DNA from: DASUDX01 sp036275365
Lineage (GTDB): Bacteria > Pseudomonadota > Gammaproteobacteria > Nevskiales > Nevskiaceae
NCBI GenBank assembly: GCA_036275365.1
Contig: DASUDX010000097.1
Coordinates: forward strand, 1 to 55,828
Direction of reading: 5' to 3'
DNA length: 55,828 nt
Shown here: positions 44,951 to 53,066 of the stretch, one piece after another
Position numbering within the stretch: the stretch's first letter is position 1
Layout: the number at the start of each line of letters is the position of its first letter
The notes under the pieces: generated by a model
Databases searched by the model: none
Told to the model about the DNA's origin: nothing
What the model saw: only the letters and a program-made list of their open reading frames with translations
Position numbers and translations under genes: made by a program

Positions 44951-47900
44951 CGAGGCCGGCGGCGAGCAGCAGCAGACCGAGCAGACCGGCGCCCAGGGCG
45001 CCGCCGAACTGGCCGGAGGCCGGCGCATCCGGATCGGCAGACTGGCCCGGACCGCCGACCGGCGCATCGGCACAGACCCCGTCGGTCACCACATAGGGCA
45101 GCACCGCCGCGGCGGAGTCGACCGTCAGGCCCGCCCCGTTCACCGGATTGGTGGTCTGGCGGATGCTCGCCGCCACCCGCGCCAGCGGCATGCCGGCGGT
45201 GATCGGCAGCGGGAAGCTGGCCTTGTCGAGCACCAGGGTGATGGTGCCGTCCTCGCTGTAGGTGCTGGCCGCATCCAGCGTGCCCAGCACGGTGAAGGTG
45301 CCGACGGTGATGGCCGGCGTCACCAGCGGCGAGAGGGTGCCGTAGAGGAAGCGCGGCAGGCCCTGCGTGGTGTCCATGGCCACGAAGTAGTCGAGCTCGC
45401 CGCCCGGCACCCCGAAGTACATGTACCAGCGGTAGTCCGGTGGCAGCGGCGCCGCCAGGTTGGCCATCTTGAGGGTGAACACCAGCTTGCCTGGCTGGTC
45501 GCTGGGTTCCGCGATCCAGGCCTGGCGCAGGTCGTCCTGACCGGTCGGCAGGCTGGCCAGCCCGCTGGTGCCCGGGCCGGAGGTGACCTGGGTGATGCCC
45601 GGCAGCGCGCACGCCCGCTCGGCCGGCGGCGGCGGCGCCTGCTGCAGCACGGTGAGCGGCCGGGTCAGCATCGGGAACAGGTTCTCCTGGGTATTGCCCT
45701 CGGGCGAGCCCAGGCTCGGCACCCGGTCCTCCACCCGCCCGCCGGCATCGCGCACGGTCAGCCGGAGGTTGTGCAGGGGGGCCAGCCGCGGTGGCCGTCC
45801 CATCTGCTCGTAGGGCACGAAGAAGCTCAGCACATTGCCGTCGAGGCTGACGCTGCTGGGTACCGCGCTGTTGAGGCTGCTGGCCTCGGCGATCTGCGGG
45901 CCGCTGCCATCCAGCAGCACGCTGCTCGCCACCGGCACGCCGTTGGCGTTCATCTCCAGGGTGTAGGCCAGGGGGCCGAGCGGGGACAGATCGCTGGCAT
46001 CGGCCAGCGTCAGCCGCACCGCGATGCCGGCGGGGCTCTCGCCGGGCGCCGACTCCTGTACCCGCAGCTCCCGCACATCGGCGGCCAGCACCGAGACGCT
46101 GTCATCGACGTCCGCGCTGACCAGCCGCTGCTCGGTCCCCGCCGCCGGCACACCGGCCTTGGCCACGCCCAGGGCGTCGAGCGCCGCCGGCAGGTCGAGC
46201 AGGCCGGCGCCGAAGCCGAAGTGACGGGTGCCACCCGGGTTCTGCGGGTCGGGCTCGTAGTCCGCTCCGACCTTGCGCGCGGTGTTCTTGATCAGCCGCT
46301 CGGCCTCGGCCGGGGTCAGCTCCGGGCGCGCCTGGTAAAGCAGGGCCAGCGCTCCGGCGACATGCGGCGTGGCCATCGAGGTGCCTGAGATGGTGCCGTA
46401 CCAGGGCAGCCAGGTGGTCTCGGCGCCAGTGGTGCAGGTGATCTGCCCCTGCAGACCCTGCAGACAGGTCGAGGTGATGTTGCTGCCCGGCGCGGCGATG
46501 TCCGGATAGGTCTCCGGACGGCCGCGCTCGCCCCGGCTGGAGAAGCTGCTGAGGCCGCCGTCGAGCTTGCCGGTGTTGCCATCGTCATAGCTCGCCACGC
46601 AGATCACGCCGGGGGTCGGGTCCTTGCAGAAGCTGGAGGTGGCGTCGGCGCTGCCGTCGCCAGCGCTGTTGCCGGCCGCCCAGACCATGCTGATGCCGGC
46701 GTTGACCAGATCCCGGCTCAGGCAGGAGCGCACCGTCCCCGGCTCGTAGGGGCTGCCGCCGGCATTGCCGAGCGAGAAGCTCGCCACCCGCACCGGCGGG
46801 TTGTAGCTGGCGAGGTTGTCGAGCAGGTGCTGCAGCGAGACATCGATGTAGATCAGCAGGCCCGCGGGCACCACGCCCACCGGTTCGATCACCTCGCCGA
46901 CGCTGTACATCAGCAGGCTCGCCCCGGGCGCGGCGCCGGTGTAGGTGCCGGGCTGGGCGGGTGCGGTGCCCTCGGCGTAGTCGCCGGTGGAGCGGCGCCC
47001 ATCGCCGCCGACGGTCCCGATCACATGGGTGCCGTGGCCGCTGGTGGTGTCGGTGTTGGTGGCGCCGAGATCCTGATAGGCCGCGGTGCCGGTGAGCAGG
47101 GGATCCCCCACCGCCTTCCAGTTGCCGAGCAGGCGGTCGCCGAAATCGCCCTGCAGGGCGTTCAGACCGGAGTCGTGGACCGAGACGGTCACGCCCTCGC
47201 CGGTCAGCACCCGGCCCTGGCGATCGAAGTAGGGACCGCCGGAGACCGCCTCCTGGGCCACCCGCACCCGGGTCGCCCAGGACTGGGTATCGCCGAGGAA
47301 GCGCAGGGTCTCGTGGGCCTCGATGTAGCGGATCGAGGGCTCGGTGCGCAGGGCCTTGAACTGGCCGACGGTGCCGGTGACGAAGATCGCCGGCAGATAG
47401 CGCTCGAAGCTGTGCACCAGGCGCAGGCCGCTGCGGGCGATCAGCTCACGCCACTGCAGCGGGCTGCCCATCGAGAAGTACAGATAGCCCGCCATCGGGG
47501 CGCTCTCGGGCAGGGTATGGAAGCGGCGGAAGGCTTCCAGCGAGAGCCCGGCGAGGCCGCCGTTTGGCTGGCCGCTCAGCGAGCAGAGATCAACCCCACC
47601 GCCGTCGCCACCCCCACCGCCCCCGCTCCCGCCCGGCACCAGGCTCACCGTCCCGGTGAAGGATTCGGCCAGGGGCAGGAAGGGAATCACCTCCAGCCGG
47701 TAGGTCTGGGTGCCCGGCAGGGCGGGAAACACCGCCAGCTCCGGATTCGAGGAACTGGCGGCCTGGGCCACCACCTCGCCACTGGCATCGCGCACATAGA
47801 CATCGAAATCGGCCTCCGGGCTGGGCCATTCCACCCGCAGATGGATCTCGCTACCCGGGAAGCGCTGCAGGTAATCCGCCGGCAGATCCACAGTCAGCGC

Positions 47901-48101
47901 GTAGACATCACAGGTCTGACCGTCGTCCTCGCAGATCGGCTCGACCTGCGGAGACAGATTGGGAACGACGAACGGGCCGCCGGTGTAGACCAGGTCCCCG
48001 CTGGTGGGGGTGAGGGTGCCGGCCGGCGGTTCGGCCGCCTGGGCGGGAGCCGCGGCCAGCAGGCCGAGGGCGAGAATCAGAGCGTTCCGGGCGAGAGTCA
48101 T
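44934..48101 (-). CDS. secreted subtilisin-family (S8) serine peptidase with C-terminal sorting tail
   Basis: 1055 residues. Signal peptide 1-22; a beta-sandwich pre-domain ~60-155 (FDVYVRDASGEVVAQAASSS); a Gly-rich linker ~157-169; an inhibitor-like propeptide ~180-265; the S8 catalytic domain with Asp310 (VSVHDSGLN), His356 (SGHGTHVIGT), oxyanion Asn478 (WAAGNSAGDG) and Ser575 (SGTSMATPHVAG); then beta-rich domains. The last ~30 residues are a Gly-rich stretch, a membrane helix (LGAGLLGLLLLAAGL) and RRRR, like GlyGly-CTERM tails processed by rhombosortase. Predicted to be secreted and surface-processed. Confidence 0.93.
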   Translation of the reverse strand: MTLARNALILALGLLAAAPAQAAEPPAGTLTPTSGDLVYTGGPFVVPNLSPQVEPICEDDGQTCDVYALTVDLPADYLQRFPGSEIHLRVEWPSPEADFDVYVRDASGEVVAQAASSSNPELAVFPALPGTQTYRLEVIPFLPLAESFTGTVSLVPGGSGGGGGGDGGGVDLCSLSGQPNGGLAGLSLEAFRRFHTLPESAPMAGYLYFSMGSPLQWRELIARSGLRLVHSFERYLPAIFVTGTVGQFKALRTEPSIRYIEAHETLRFLGDTQSWATRVRVAQEAVSGGPYFDRQGRVLTGEGVTVSVHDSGLNALQGDFGDRLLGNWKAVGDPLLTGTAAYQDLGATNTDTTSGHGTHVIGTVGGDGRRSTGDYAEGTAPAQPGTYTGAAPGASLLMYSVGEVIEPVGVVPAGLLIYIDVSLQHLLDNLASYNPPVRVASFSLGNAGGSPYEPGTVRSCLSRDLVNAGISMVWAAGNSAGDGSADATSSFCKDPTPGVICVASYDDGNTGKLDGGLSSFSSRGERGRPETYPDIAAPGSNITSTCLQGLQGQITCTTGAETTWLPWYGTISGTSMATPHVAGALALLYQARPELTPAEAERLIKNTARKVGADYEPDPQNPGGTRHFGFGAGLLDLPAALDALGVAKAGVPAAGTEQRLVSADVDDSVSVLAADVRELRVQESAPGESPAGIAVRLTLADASDLSPLGPLAYTLEMNANGVPVASSVLLDGSGPQIAEASSLNSAVPSSVSLDGNVLSFFVPYEQMGRPPRLAPLHNLRLTVRDAGGRVEDRVPSLGSPEGNTQENLFPMLTRPLTVLQQAPPPPAERACALPGITQVTSGPGTSGLASLPTGQDDLRQAWIAEPSDQPGKLVFTLKMANLAAPLPPDYRWYMYFGVPGGELDYFVAMDTTQGLPRFLYGTLSPLVTPAITVGTFTVLGTLDAASTYSEDGTITLVLDKASFPLPITAGMPLARVAASIRQTTNPVNGAGLTVDSAAAVLPYVVTDGVCADAPVGGPGQSADPDAPASGQFGGALGAGLLGLLLLAAGLGRRRR

Positions 48102-48143
48102 GGGCGCGTCCTGCGAGCAAGCTGATGTCCGACGTACGTGTCA

Positions 48144-48172
48144 GATTTAGCTCACAGATGCAGCCTCGACAA
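48144..48172 (-). promoter_or_regulatory. candidate promoter of the S8 peptidase gene
   Basis: On the reverse strand TTGTCG (48167-48172) and TAAATC (48144-48149) lie 17 nt apart, each a modest match. The leader would be ~37 nt and contains the 8-bp palindrome ACGTACGT (48132-48139). No ribosome site precedes the ATG. Confidence 0.35.
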
Positions 48173-48185
48173 GAGGGCACTCCCG

Positions 48186-48196
48186 CCCCCCCCCCC
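48186..48196. repeat. 11-nt C tract upstream of the peptidase promoter
   Basis: A run of eleven C, with a second run of eight C at 48251-48258, in the 162-bp gap 48102-48263. The longer run lies 13 bp upstream of the candidate -35 box of the peptidase gene. The rest of the gap shows nothing else recognisable. Confidence 0.8.
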
Positions 48197-48263
48197 GCCG
48201 GAGCCGGGATCCGGGCCGGACCTGCCCTCGACCGGAGATCGACCGGGACGCCCCCCCCGCGGC

Positions 48264-49592
48264 TTACGGTGCGGTGGTGAAACTCCAGCTGTAGCGGTCG
48301 GCCAGCCGGGCGCCGCGCTGGTCGCGCAGCCGGGGGGTGAGCACCACGGTGTAGCGCTCGCCCGCCCTGAGATCGGCGGCCGGGAAGAACTTGCTGGTAT
48401 GGGTGAACTCGCGCTGATAGATGCCCGGCTCCACCCGCCCCTCCACCACCCGGCCCTGGCGATCGAGCAGGCGGAAGGCGCCCGGACTTTCCCGGCGCGC
48501 CGGATCCATCGAGTGACCGAAGAAGGCGGGGATGCGCAGCCCGGCCTGCTCGCGTCCGATGGCGACATCCACCGCGCCATGGCGCGGATGCACGCCGATC
48601 ACCCGCGGGGGGCCCAGTTCGCTGGCGTCGCGGGCCAGCAGCTGGCGCCACATCTGCTCGTAGAGCCCGGCCACCATGTAGCCGGAATCCACCACACCCC
48701 CGGGCCCGGCGTAGTAGTTGGCACTGGCCCAGGGCATCTGGTTGCGGATGCGGGTGATCTCGACCGGCGCGCCGGCGCGCTCGGCGGTCACCGCGCTGCG
48801 GGTCACCACCTGGGCACGCTGGATCATCGCCTCGGTGACGCCCTGCTCGGGCCGGTTGATCCGGTAAACCGCCACCAGGTCGGCCGCCGGCGGCAACTCC
48901 AGCGCCGGGGCGTCCTCCCACAGGCTCTGCTCGACGATGGCGACGATGTCCATCGCGTATTCGATGGCATTGAGCGGGGTGGCGCCGAACAGATCGCGCA
49001 GCGCGGCATAGCCGGCCTCGCCGGTCACCGCACGCAGCAGGGCTGCGGGGGTGAAGGGTCCGAAGACATCATCATCGAGAAACCCGGCCGGGTTGGGGTC
49101 CTCGCCGCGCTCGCGCACCACGGGTTCGAACAGGGAATCCCAGGTCTCGTCGGTCAGGCCGTGCGCGGCATTGCCGAAGGCAAAGGCGATCAGCCGCCCG
49201 CAGCGCTCGGACGGCAGCAGATTGGGATTGATCAGCCCCACCGGGTTCTGCACCGCCGGCAGTGCCGCGATCATGGTCCGTGCCTCCTCGGCACAGGGGG
49301 TGGCGGTCTGCAGGTAGTCGATGAAGGCGAGCTGGAAATCCCCCCAGTGGGCGCGCTCGGCCATCTCGCGGTCCTCGGCGAACAGCACGCCGCTGCCATA
49401 GCCCCCGTCCGGGTGGATGGCGCCCGCCAGCAGGCTGGGCCGGTGCAGGGTGAGCAGGGCCTTGAGCGGCTCGTTGCGCAGCGCCTGACGGCCGAAGTCC
49501 GCCATCAGCGCATGGGTGGTCATGCCCGCCGCCTGCAGCGGCGGCGGCACCAACAGCACGGTCAGAACCAGCGCAGCGAGCAGACGCGACAT
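48264..49592 (-). CDS. exported zinc-dependent phospholipase C-fold protein with Ig-like C-terminus
   Basis: 442 residues. Signal peptide 1-21 (LLAALVLTVLLVPPPLQAAG). Residues ~23-230 resemble the zinc-dependent phospholipase C/S1-P1 helical fold: MTTHALMADFG with His27, LLAGAIHPDGGYGSG, AERAHWGDFQLAF and FGNAAHGLTDETWDSLF, where the His and Asp residues would bind zinc. The C-terminal ~100 residues (VIGVHPRHGAVDVAIGREQA, YTVVLTPRLRDQRG, YSWSFTTAP) look like an SbsA-type Ig domain. The ATG has GGAGG 5 nt upstream. Same strand as the peptidase gene but well separated. Enzyme activity is inferred. Confidence 0.72.
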   Translation of the reverse strand: MSRLLAALVLTVLLVPPPLQAAGMTTHALMADFGRQALRNEPLKALLTLHRPSLLAGAIHPDGGYGSGVLFAEDREMAERAHWGDFQLAFIDYLQTATPCAEEARTMIAALPAVQNPVGLINPNLLPSERCGRLIAFAFGNAAHGLTDETWDSLFEPVVRERGEDPNPAGFLDDDVFGPFTPAALLRAVTGEAGYAALRDLFGATPLNAIEYAMDIVAIVEQSLWEDAPALELPPAADLVAVYRINRPEQGVTEAMIQRAQVVTRSAVTAERAGAPVEITRIRNQMPWASANYYAGPGGVVDSGYMVAGLYEQMWRQLLARDASELGPPRVIGVHPRHGAVDVAIGREQAGLRIPAFFGHSMDPARRESPGAFRLLDRQGRVVEGRVEPGIYQREFTHTSKFFPAADLRAGERYTVVLTPRLRDQRGARLADRYSWSFTTAP

Positions 49593-49673
49593 GACAACCT
49601 CCGGAATCGAGGCCGCAGGGTACGCCGCGCAGATGACGGTTGTGACGACGGGGGTGATCTTCCCAGCCCGGGC

Positions 49674-49934
49674 TCAGCCGCCGGTGAGAGATTTGACCAG
49701 GGCCACGTACTTCTTCATCGCCTCATCGGCCTTGGTGCCCTTGAGCTTGGCCCAGGCGTCGTACTTGGCGCGGCCGACCATGTCCAGCATGCCCGGACGC
49801 GAGCCGCTGACATCGCCATCGGTGGCCTGCTTGAACAGCGAGTAGAGCGCCAGCAGGTCCTCGTTGCTGGGCCGCTTGGTCAGCGTCTTGACGTCCTTCT
49901 GGGCCTGCTCGAACAGGGACTTGAGATCGGACAT
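49674..49934 (-). CDS. acyl-CoA-binding protein
   Basis: 86 residues, standard ACBP length. LFEQAQKDVKTLTKRPSNED, LLALYSLFKQATDGDVSGSR, KYDAWAKLKGTKADEAMKKY are the four-helix landmarks, including the Tyr and Lys residues that hold the CoA. Binds long-chain acyl-CoA in the cytosol as a carrier or buffer. ACBPs are universal in eukaryotes and scattered in bacteria. ATG at 49934 preceded by GAGGAG at 6 nt, which decides the start over an upstream in-frame codon. TACAAA about 35 nt upstream (reverse strand) may be its -10. Confidence 0.92.
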   Translation of the reverse strand: MSDLKSLFEQAQKDVKTLTKRPSNEDLLALYSLFKQATDGDVSGSRPGMLDMVGRAKYDAWAKLKGTKADEAMKKYVALVKSLTGG

Positions 49935-50003
49935 CGGCGGCTCCTCGGCAGCGGGTCGGGAGCCGGTTTGTAGCATGCCGGCGCACCGCCGCGCAGGGCT
50001 GGC

Positions 50004-51317
50004 TCACAGCGAGCCGGCGAACACCCGCAGCCCCTCGCCATCCGGGCCGATCGGATAGGCCACGCCGATCTCCAGGTCCAGATTGACGAACCAGCTCACG
50101 CGGAAGCGCAGGCCCAGGCCGAGGCTGCCGTAAAGCGGCTGGCCGGCGCCCCGGCTGGCATCCGGCCAGGCGCTGCCGGCCTCGGCGAGGGCGAGCAGGC
50201 GCACCGAGTCCCAGCCCAGTGGATGCAGGTACTCCAGGCCCAGCACATAGCGGAAATCGCCTTCGATGCGATCGCGGTCGTACCCGCGCAGCAGCTGGGA
50301 ACCGCCCAGGGCATAGGCCGGATCCGGGCGCTGACCAGGGCCGCCGTGATAGCTGCCGATCTGGAACAGGGTGTTGAAGGACTGATGGCGCAGGCGCCCC
50401 ACTGGCTGGAAATGCCGCCAGGCCAGATCCGCCTGCAGATAGGCGTAGTCCGAGGCCAGCGTGCCGAGGGTGCTGAGCAGGCTGGACTCGAACACGGTGC
50501 CCCGCTCGCTGTAGAGATCGAAGCGCAGATCCCGGTAGCCGAGCTGGGCCTGCAGGGCGGTGGCCATGCCCTGGTCCGGCGGCGCGAGAGGGCCGCGGCT
50601 GTCCTGCGACTGCCAGTCCAGGCCAGCGCCGGCCATCCAGCCCTGGCTGGGCGGGCCCGGGCTCAGACTGCGGGTCAGGCCCAGGCTGATCCGGTTCAGC
50701 CGCTCGTCATAGGGCGGCGCCGGGTCCGGCTCGCGGCGCTGGTCGGTGTGGGCCAGCGCCACCCGCAGCGAGTTGCGGCTGCCCCCGATCAGCGGCGCGT
50801 CGTAGTTGAACACCGTGGTCAGCGCGGCATCGCGGCTGCTGTCGGCGTACTGGCGCTGCACCACCAGGGCACGCAGCCGGTGATTGAGGCCGGCGATGTT
50901 GCTCCAGCGCAGCTGCACGCCATAGCCGGTGTCCCCATCAGCGTTGGCCTCCACCCGCGGCAGCGGCAGCAGGTAGTACTTCTCCTCGACGATGAAGACC
51001 ACCCGCTCGCCTTCCGGCCAGGTCTCGCGGCGCAGGCTTACCGAGCGGAACAGGCCGAGATCCTGGATCGCCTGCCGGGCCTGCTCGAGACGCTCGGCGC
51101 TGACGGTGTCCCCGGCCACCAGCCCGGTCTCGCGGCGCATCACCTCGTCGCGGGTGACGGCATTGCCCTCGAAGGCGATGGCGCCGAGGGTGAACGGTGC
51201 CTCGGATGGCGGCGGCTCGGCCGCTGCCAGTGGCAGGACGACCAGCAGCAGGAGGCCCAGCCGCTGCCAGCCTGCCCGCCCGGGGCCCCGACGTCCGCTG
51301 GCGCCGTCGGGTCGCAT
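50004..51317 (-). CDS. BamA/TamA-family outer-membrane protein with a single POTRA
   Basis: 437 residues. Signal peptide to about residue 33, one POTRA domain ~41-112 (FTLGAIAFEGNAVTRDEVMR, LEQARQAIQDLGLFRSVSLR), then a 16-strand-type barrel with SQLLRGYDRDRIEGD, the conserved RGY of strand-loop 6 in Omp85 proteins, and a terminal FAGSL. Half the size of BamA (five POTRAs), so it is an accessory member, perhaps for insertion or translocation of a limited set of proteins. Lies 3 nt downstream of folA in the same operon, an odd partner. Confidence 0.82.
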   Translation of the reverse strand: MRPDGASGRRGPGRAGWQRLGLLLLVVLPLAAAEPPPSEAPFTLGAIAFEGNAVTRDEVMRRETGLVAGDTVSAERLEQARQAIQDLGLFRSVSLRRETWPEGERVVFIVEEKYYLLPLPRVEANADGDTGYGVQLRWSNIAGLNHRLRALVVQRQYADSSRDAALTTVFNYDAPLIGGSRNSLRVALAHTDQRREPDPAPPYDERLNRISLGLTRSLSPGPPSQGWMAGAGLDWQSQDSRGPLAPPDQGMATALQAQLGYRDLRFDLYSERGTVFESSLLSTLGTLASDYAYLQADLAWRHFQPVGRLRHQSFNTLFQIGSYHGGPGQRPDPAYALGGSQLLRGYDRDRIEGDFRYVLGLEYLHPLGWDSVRLLALAEAGSAWPDASRGAGQPLYGSLGLGLRFRVSWFVNLDLEIGVAYPIGPDGEGLRVFAGSL

Positions 51318-51320
51318 GCC

Positions 51321-51818
51321 TCAGCGCTCGCGTTGGTAGTCGACGAAGGCGTAGGCGTGGGCATGGCGGTCATCCGCCGCATGCCGCTCCCGCCCGACCT
51401 CGACAAAGCCGAGGCCACGCCAGTCCGGAAACCAGGCATCGCCCTCCGCCACCTCGGTCTCCACCTCGGTCAGCCAGAGCCGATCGGCCAGCGGCAGGGT
51501 CTGCTGATACAGCTCGCCACCGCCGATCACCCGCAGCTCGCCCTGCTCGGGTGCGGTGGCCAGCGCCGCCTCCAGGCTCTCGAAGCGGCGCACGCCGGCC
51601 GGCAGCGCCAGTTCGGCCTGACGCGAGATCACCCAGTTGGCGCGGCCGGGCAGCGGCCGGCCCAGCGAGGCCCAGGTCTTGCGGCCCATCAGCACGGTGT
51701 GGCCCAGGGTCAGACGCTTGAAGCGGGCCAGGTCATCCGGCAGCCGCCAGGGCAGCGCGCCGGCACGGCCGATCACGCGGCGGCGGTCGAGAGCGGCGAT
51801 CAGGGCGAGACGAGACAT
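51321..51818 (-). CDS. folA: dihydrofolate reductase
   Basis: 165 residues. LALIAALDRRRVIGRAGALP, WRLPDDLARFKRLTLGH with the catalytic Asp, VLMGRKTWASLGRPLPGR for NADPH, and VIGGGELYQQTLPLADRLWL are the family hallmarks in order. Reduces dihydrofolate to tetrahydrofolate and so regenerates what thymidylate synthase uses. Downstream of thyA on the same strand with a 79-bp gap; TAAGGC followed by 6 nt and the ATG is a poor but similarly placed -10 box, so folA could also have its own leaderless transcript. Confidence 0.96.
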   Translation of the reverse strand: MSRLALIAALDRRRVIGRAGALPWRLPDDLARFKRLTLGHTVLMGRKTWASLGRPLPGRANWVISRQAELALPAGVRRFESLEAALATAPEQGELRVIGGGELYQQTLPLADRLWLTEVETEVAEGDAWFPDWRGLGFVEVGRERHAADDRHAHAYAFVDYQRER

Positions 51819-51897
51819 GGTTCAGCCTTAGCGGACGGCGGGGTGCAAAGGCGAGGCCGGGGCGGACGGCCGCAGCCGCCGGCGGGACCAGCGGTGC

Positions 51898-52692
51898 TCA
51901 GACCGCCACCGGCGCCTTGATGTGCGGATGTGGGTCGTAGCCCTGCAGCTCGAAATCCTCGTAGCGGAAGGCGAACAAATCCTTCACCGCCGGGTTGATC
52001 TGCAGCCGTGGCAGCGCGCGCGGACTGCGCGAGAGCTGTTCGCGGGCCTGGTCGAAATGGTTCGAATACAGGTGGCAGTCGCCGCCGGTCCAGACGAAAT
52101 CACCCGGCTTCAGATCACAGACCTGGGCCACCATCATCGTCAGCAGGGCGTAGCTGGCGATGTTGAAGGGCACGCCGAGGAAGATGTCGCAGGAGCGCTG
52201 GTAGAGCTGGCAGCTCAGCTTGCCGTCGGCCACATAGAACTGGAAGAAGGCATGGCAGGGCGGCAGCTTCATCTTGTCGATCTCGCCGACATTCCAGGCC
52301 GAGACGATCAGCCGCCGCGAATCCGGGTTGGCCTTGATCTGCGCCAGCACCTGGCTGATCTGGTCGATGTGGCGGCCATCGGCGGTGGGCCAGCTGCGCC
52401 ACTGGCTGCCGTAGACCGGGCCGAGCTCGCCGCTGGCATCGGCCCACTCGTCCCAGATCGAGACGCCGTTGTCCTTCAGATAGCGGATGTTGGTCTCGCC
52501 GCGGAGGAACCACAGCAGCTCGTAGATGATCGAGCGCAGATGCAGCTTCTTGGTGGTGAGCACCGGGAAGCCGGCGCCCAGATCGAAGCGCATCTGGTGT
52601 CCGAACACCGAGCGGGTGCCGGTGCCGGTGCGGTCGGACTTGTCGGTGCCATGCTCGAGCACATGGCGCATCAGATCGAGGTACTGGCGCAT
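51898..52692 (-). CDS. thyA: thymidylate synthase
   Basis: 264 residues, identical in length to E. coli ThyA. GTGTRSVFGHQMRFDLGAGF near the N-terminus, the catalytic cysteine in LPPCHAFFQFYV, QRSCDIFLGVPFNIASYALL and GDCHLYSNHFDQ all present. Methylates dUMP to dTMP with methylene-tetrahydrofolate. The folA gene downstream completes the cycle. Its TAGACT -10 box is 6 nt before the ATG. Confidence 0.98.
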   Translation of the reverse strand: MRQYLDLMRHVLEHGTDKSDRTGTGTRSVFGHQMRFDLGAGFPVLTTKKLHLRSIIYELLWFLRGETNIRYLKDNGVSIWDEWADASGELGPVYGSQWRSWPTADGRHIDQISQVLAQIKANPDSRRLIVSAWNVGEIDKMKLPPCHAFFQFYVADGKLSCQLYQRSCDIFLGVPFNIASYALLTMMVAQVCDLKPGDFVWTGGDCHLYSNHFDQAREQLSRSPRALPRLQINPAVKDLFAFRYEDFELQGYDPHPHIKAPVAV

Positions 52693-52698
52693 GCCGCC

Positions 52699-52704
52699 AG
52701 TCTA
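52699..52704 (-). promoter_or_regulatory. -10 box of thyA, leaderless layout
   Basis: TAGACT on the reverse strand, then GGCGGC, then the thyA ATG: hexamer and distance are identical to those before the LysR gene at 793. No ribosome site and no clear -35 box. It lies in the 50-bp gap after iscA, so thyA can be transcribed independently of the iron-sulfur genes. Confidence 0.5.
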
Positions 52705-52742
52705 AACCCCGGGCGCGCCCAAGGTCCCGGTCGGCCCCGCGC

Positions 52743-53066
52743 TCAGACGGCGAAGCTCTCGCCGCAGCCGCACTCGCCCTTCACATTGGGATTGAGGAAC
52801 TTGTAGGCCTCGTTGAGGCCGTTCTTCTGCCAGTCCAGGGTCAGACCCTGCAGCTGGGCGAGGTGCTCGTCGCGCACCACCAGACGCGCGCCATGCGATT
52901 CGTACACCTGCTCGCCCTCGCCCACCGCATCGGCATAGTCGAGGGTGTAGGCCCAGCCGGAGCAGCCGGCCTTCTTCACCCCCACCCGCAGGCCCAGCCC
53001 ATGACCGCGCTTGGCCAGCTGGGCCTGGACACGCTGGGCGGCGGAGGGAGTGAGGTGGATGCTCAT
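52743..53066 (-). CDS. iscA: iron-sulfur cluster assembly protein IscA
   Basis: 107 residues. A-type carrier with the three conserved cysteines: KAGCSGWAYTLDY and GECGCGESF near the C-terminus (C-x-C). LDWQKNGLNEAYKFLNPNVK also matches IscA closely. Receives or stores Fe-S clusters or iron for delivery to apoproteins. Its ATG overlaps the stop of the fused desulfurase gene (ATGA, 53063-53066), so the two are translationally coupled. Confidence 0.95.
   Translation of the reverse strand: MSIHLTPSAAQRVQAQLAKRGHGLGLRVGVKKAGCSGWAYTLDYADAVGEGEQVYESHGARLVVRDEHLAQLQGLTLDWQKNGLNEAYKFLNPNVKGECGCGESFAV

Noticed and set aside
46827..48125. A 432-codon forward frame opposite the subtilase gene
   Set aside because: Composition is that of a shadow frame (rich in Gly, Ala, Arg, Gln and His) and the reverse-strand subtilase has all catalytic motifs.
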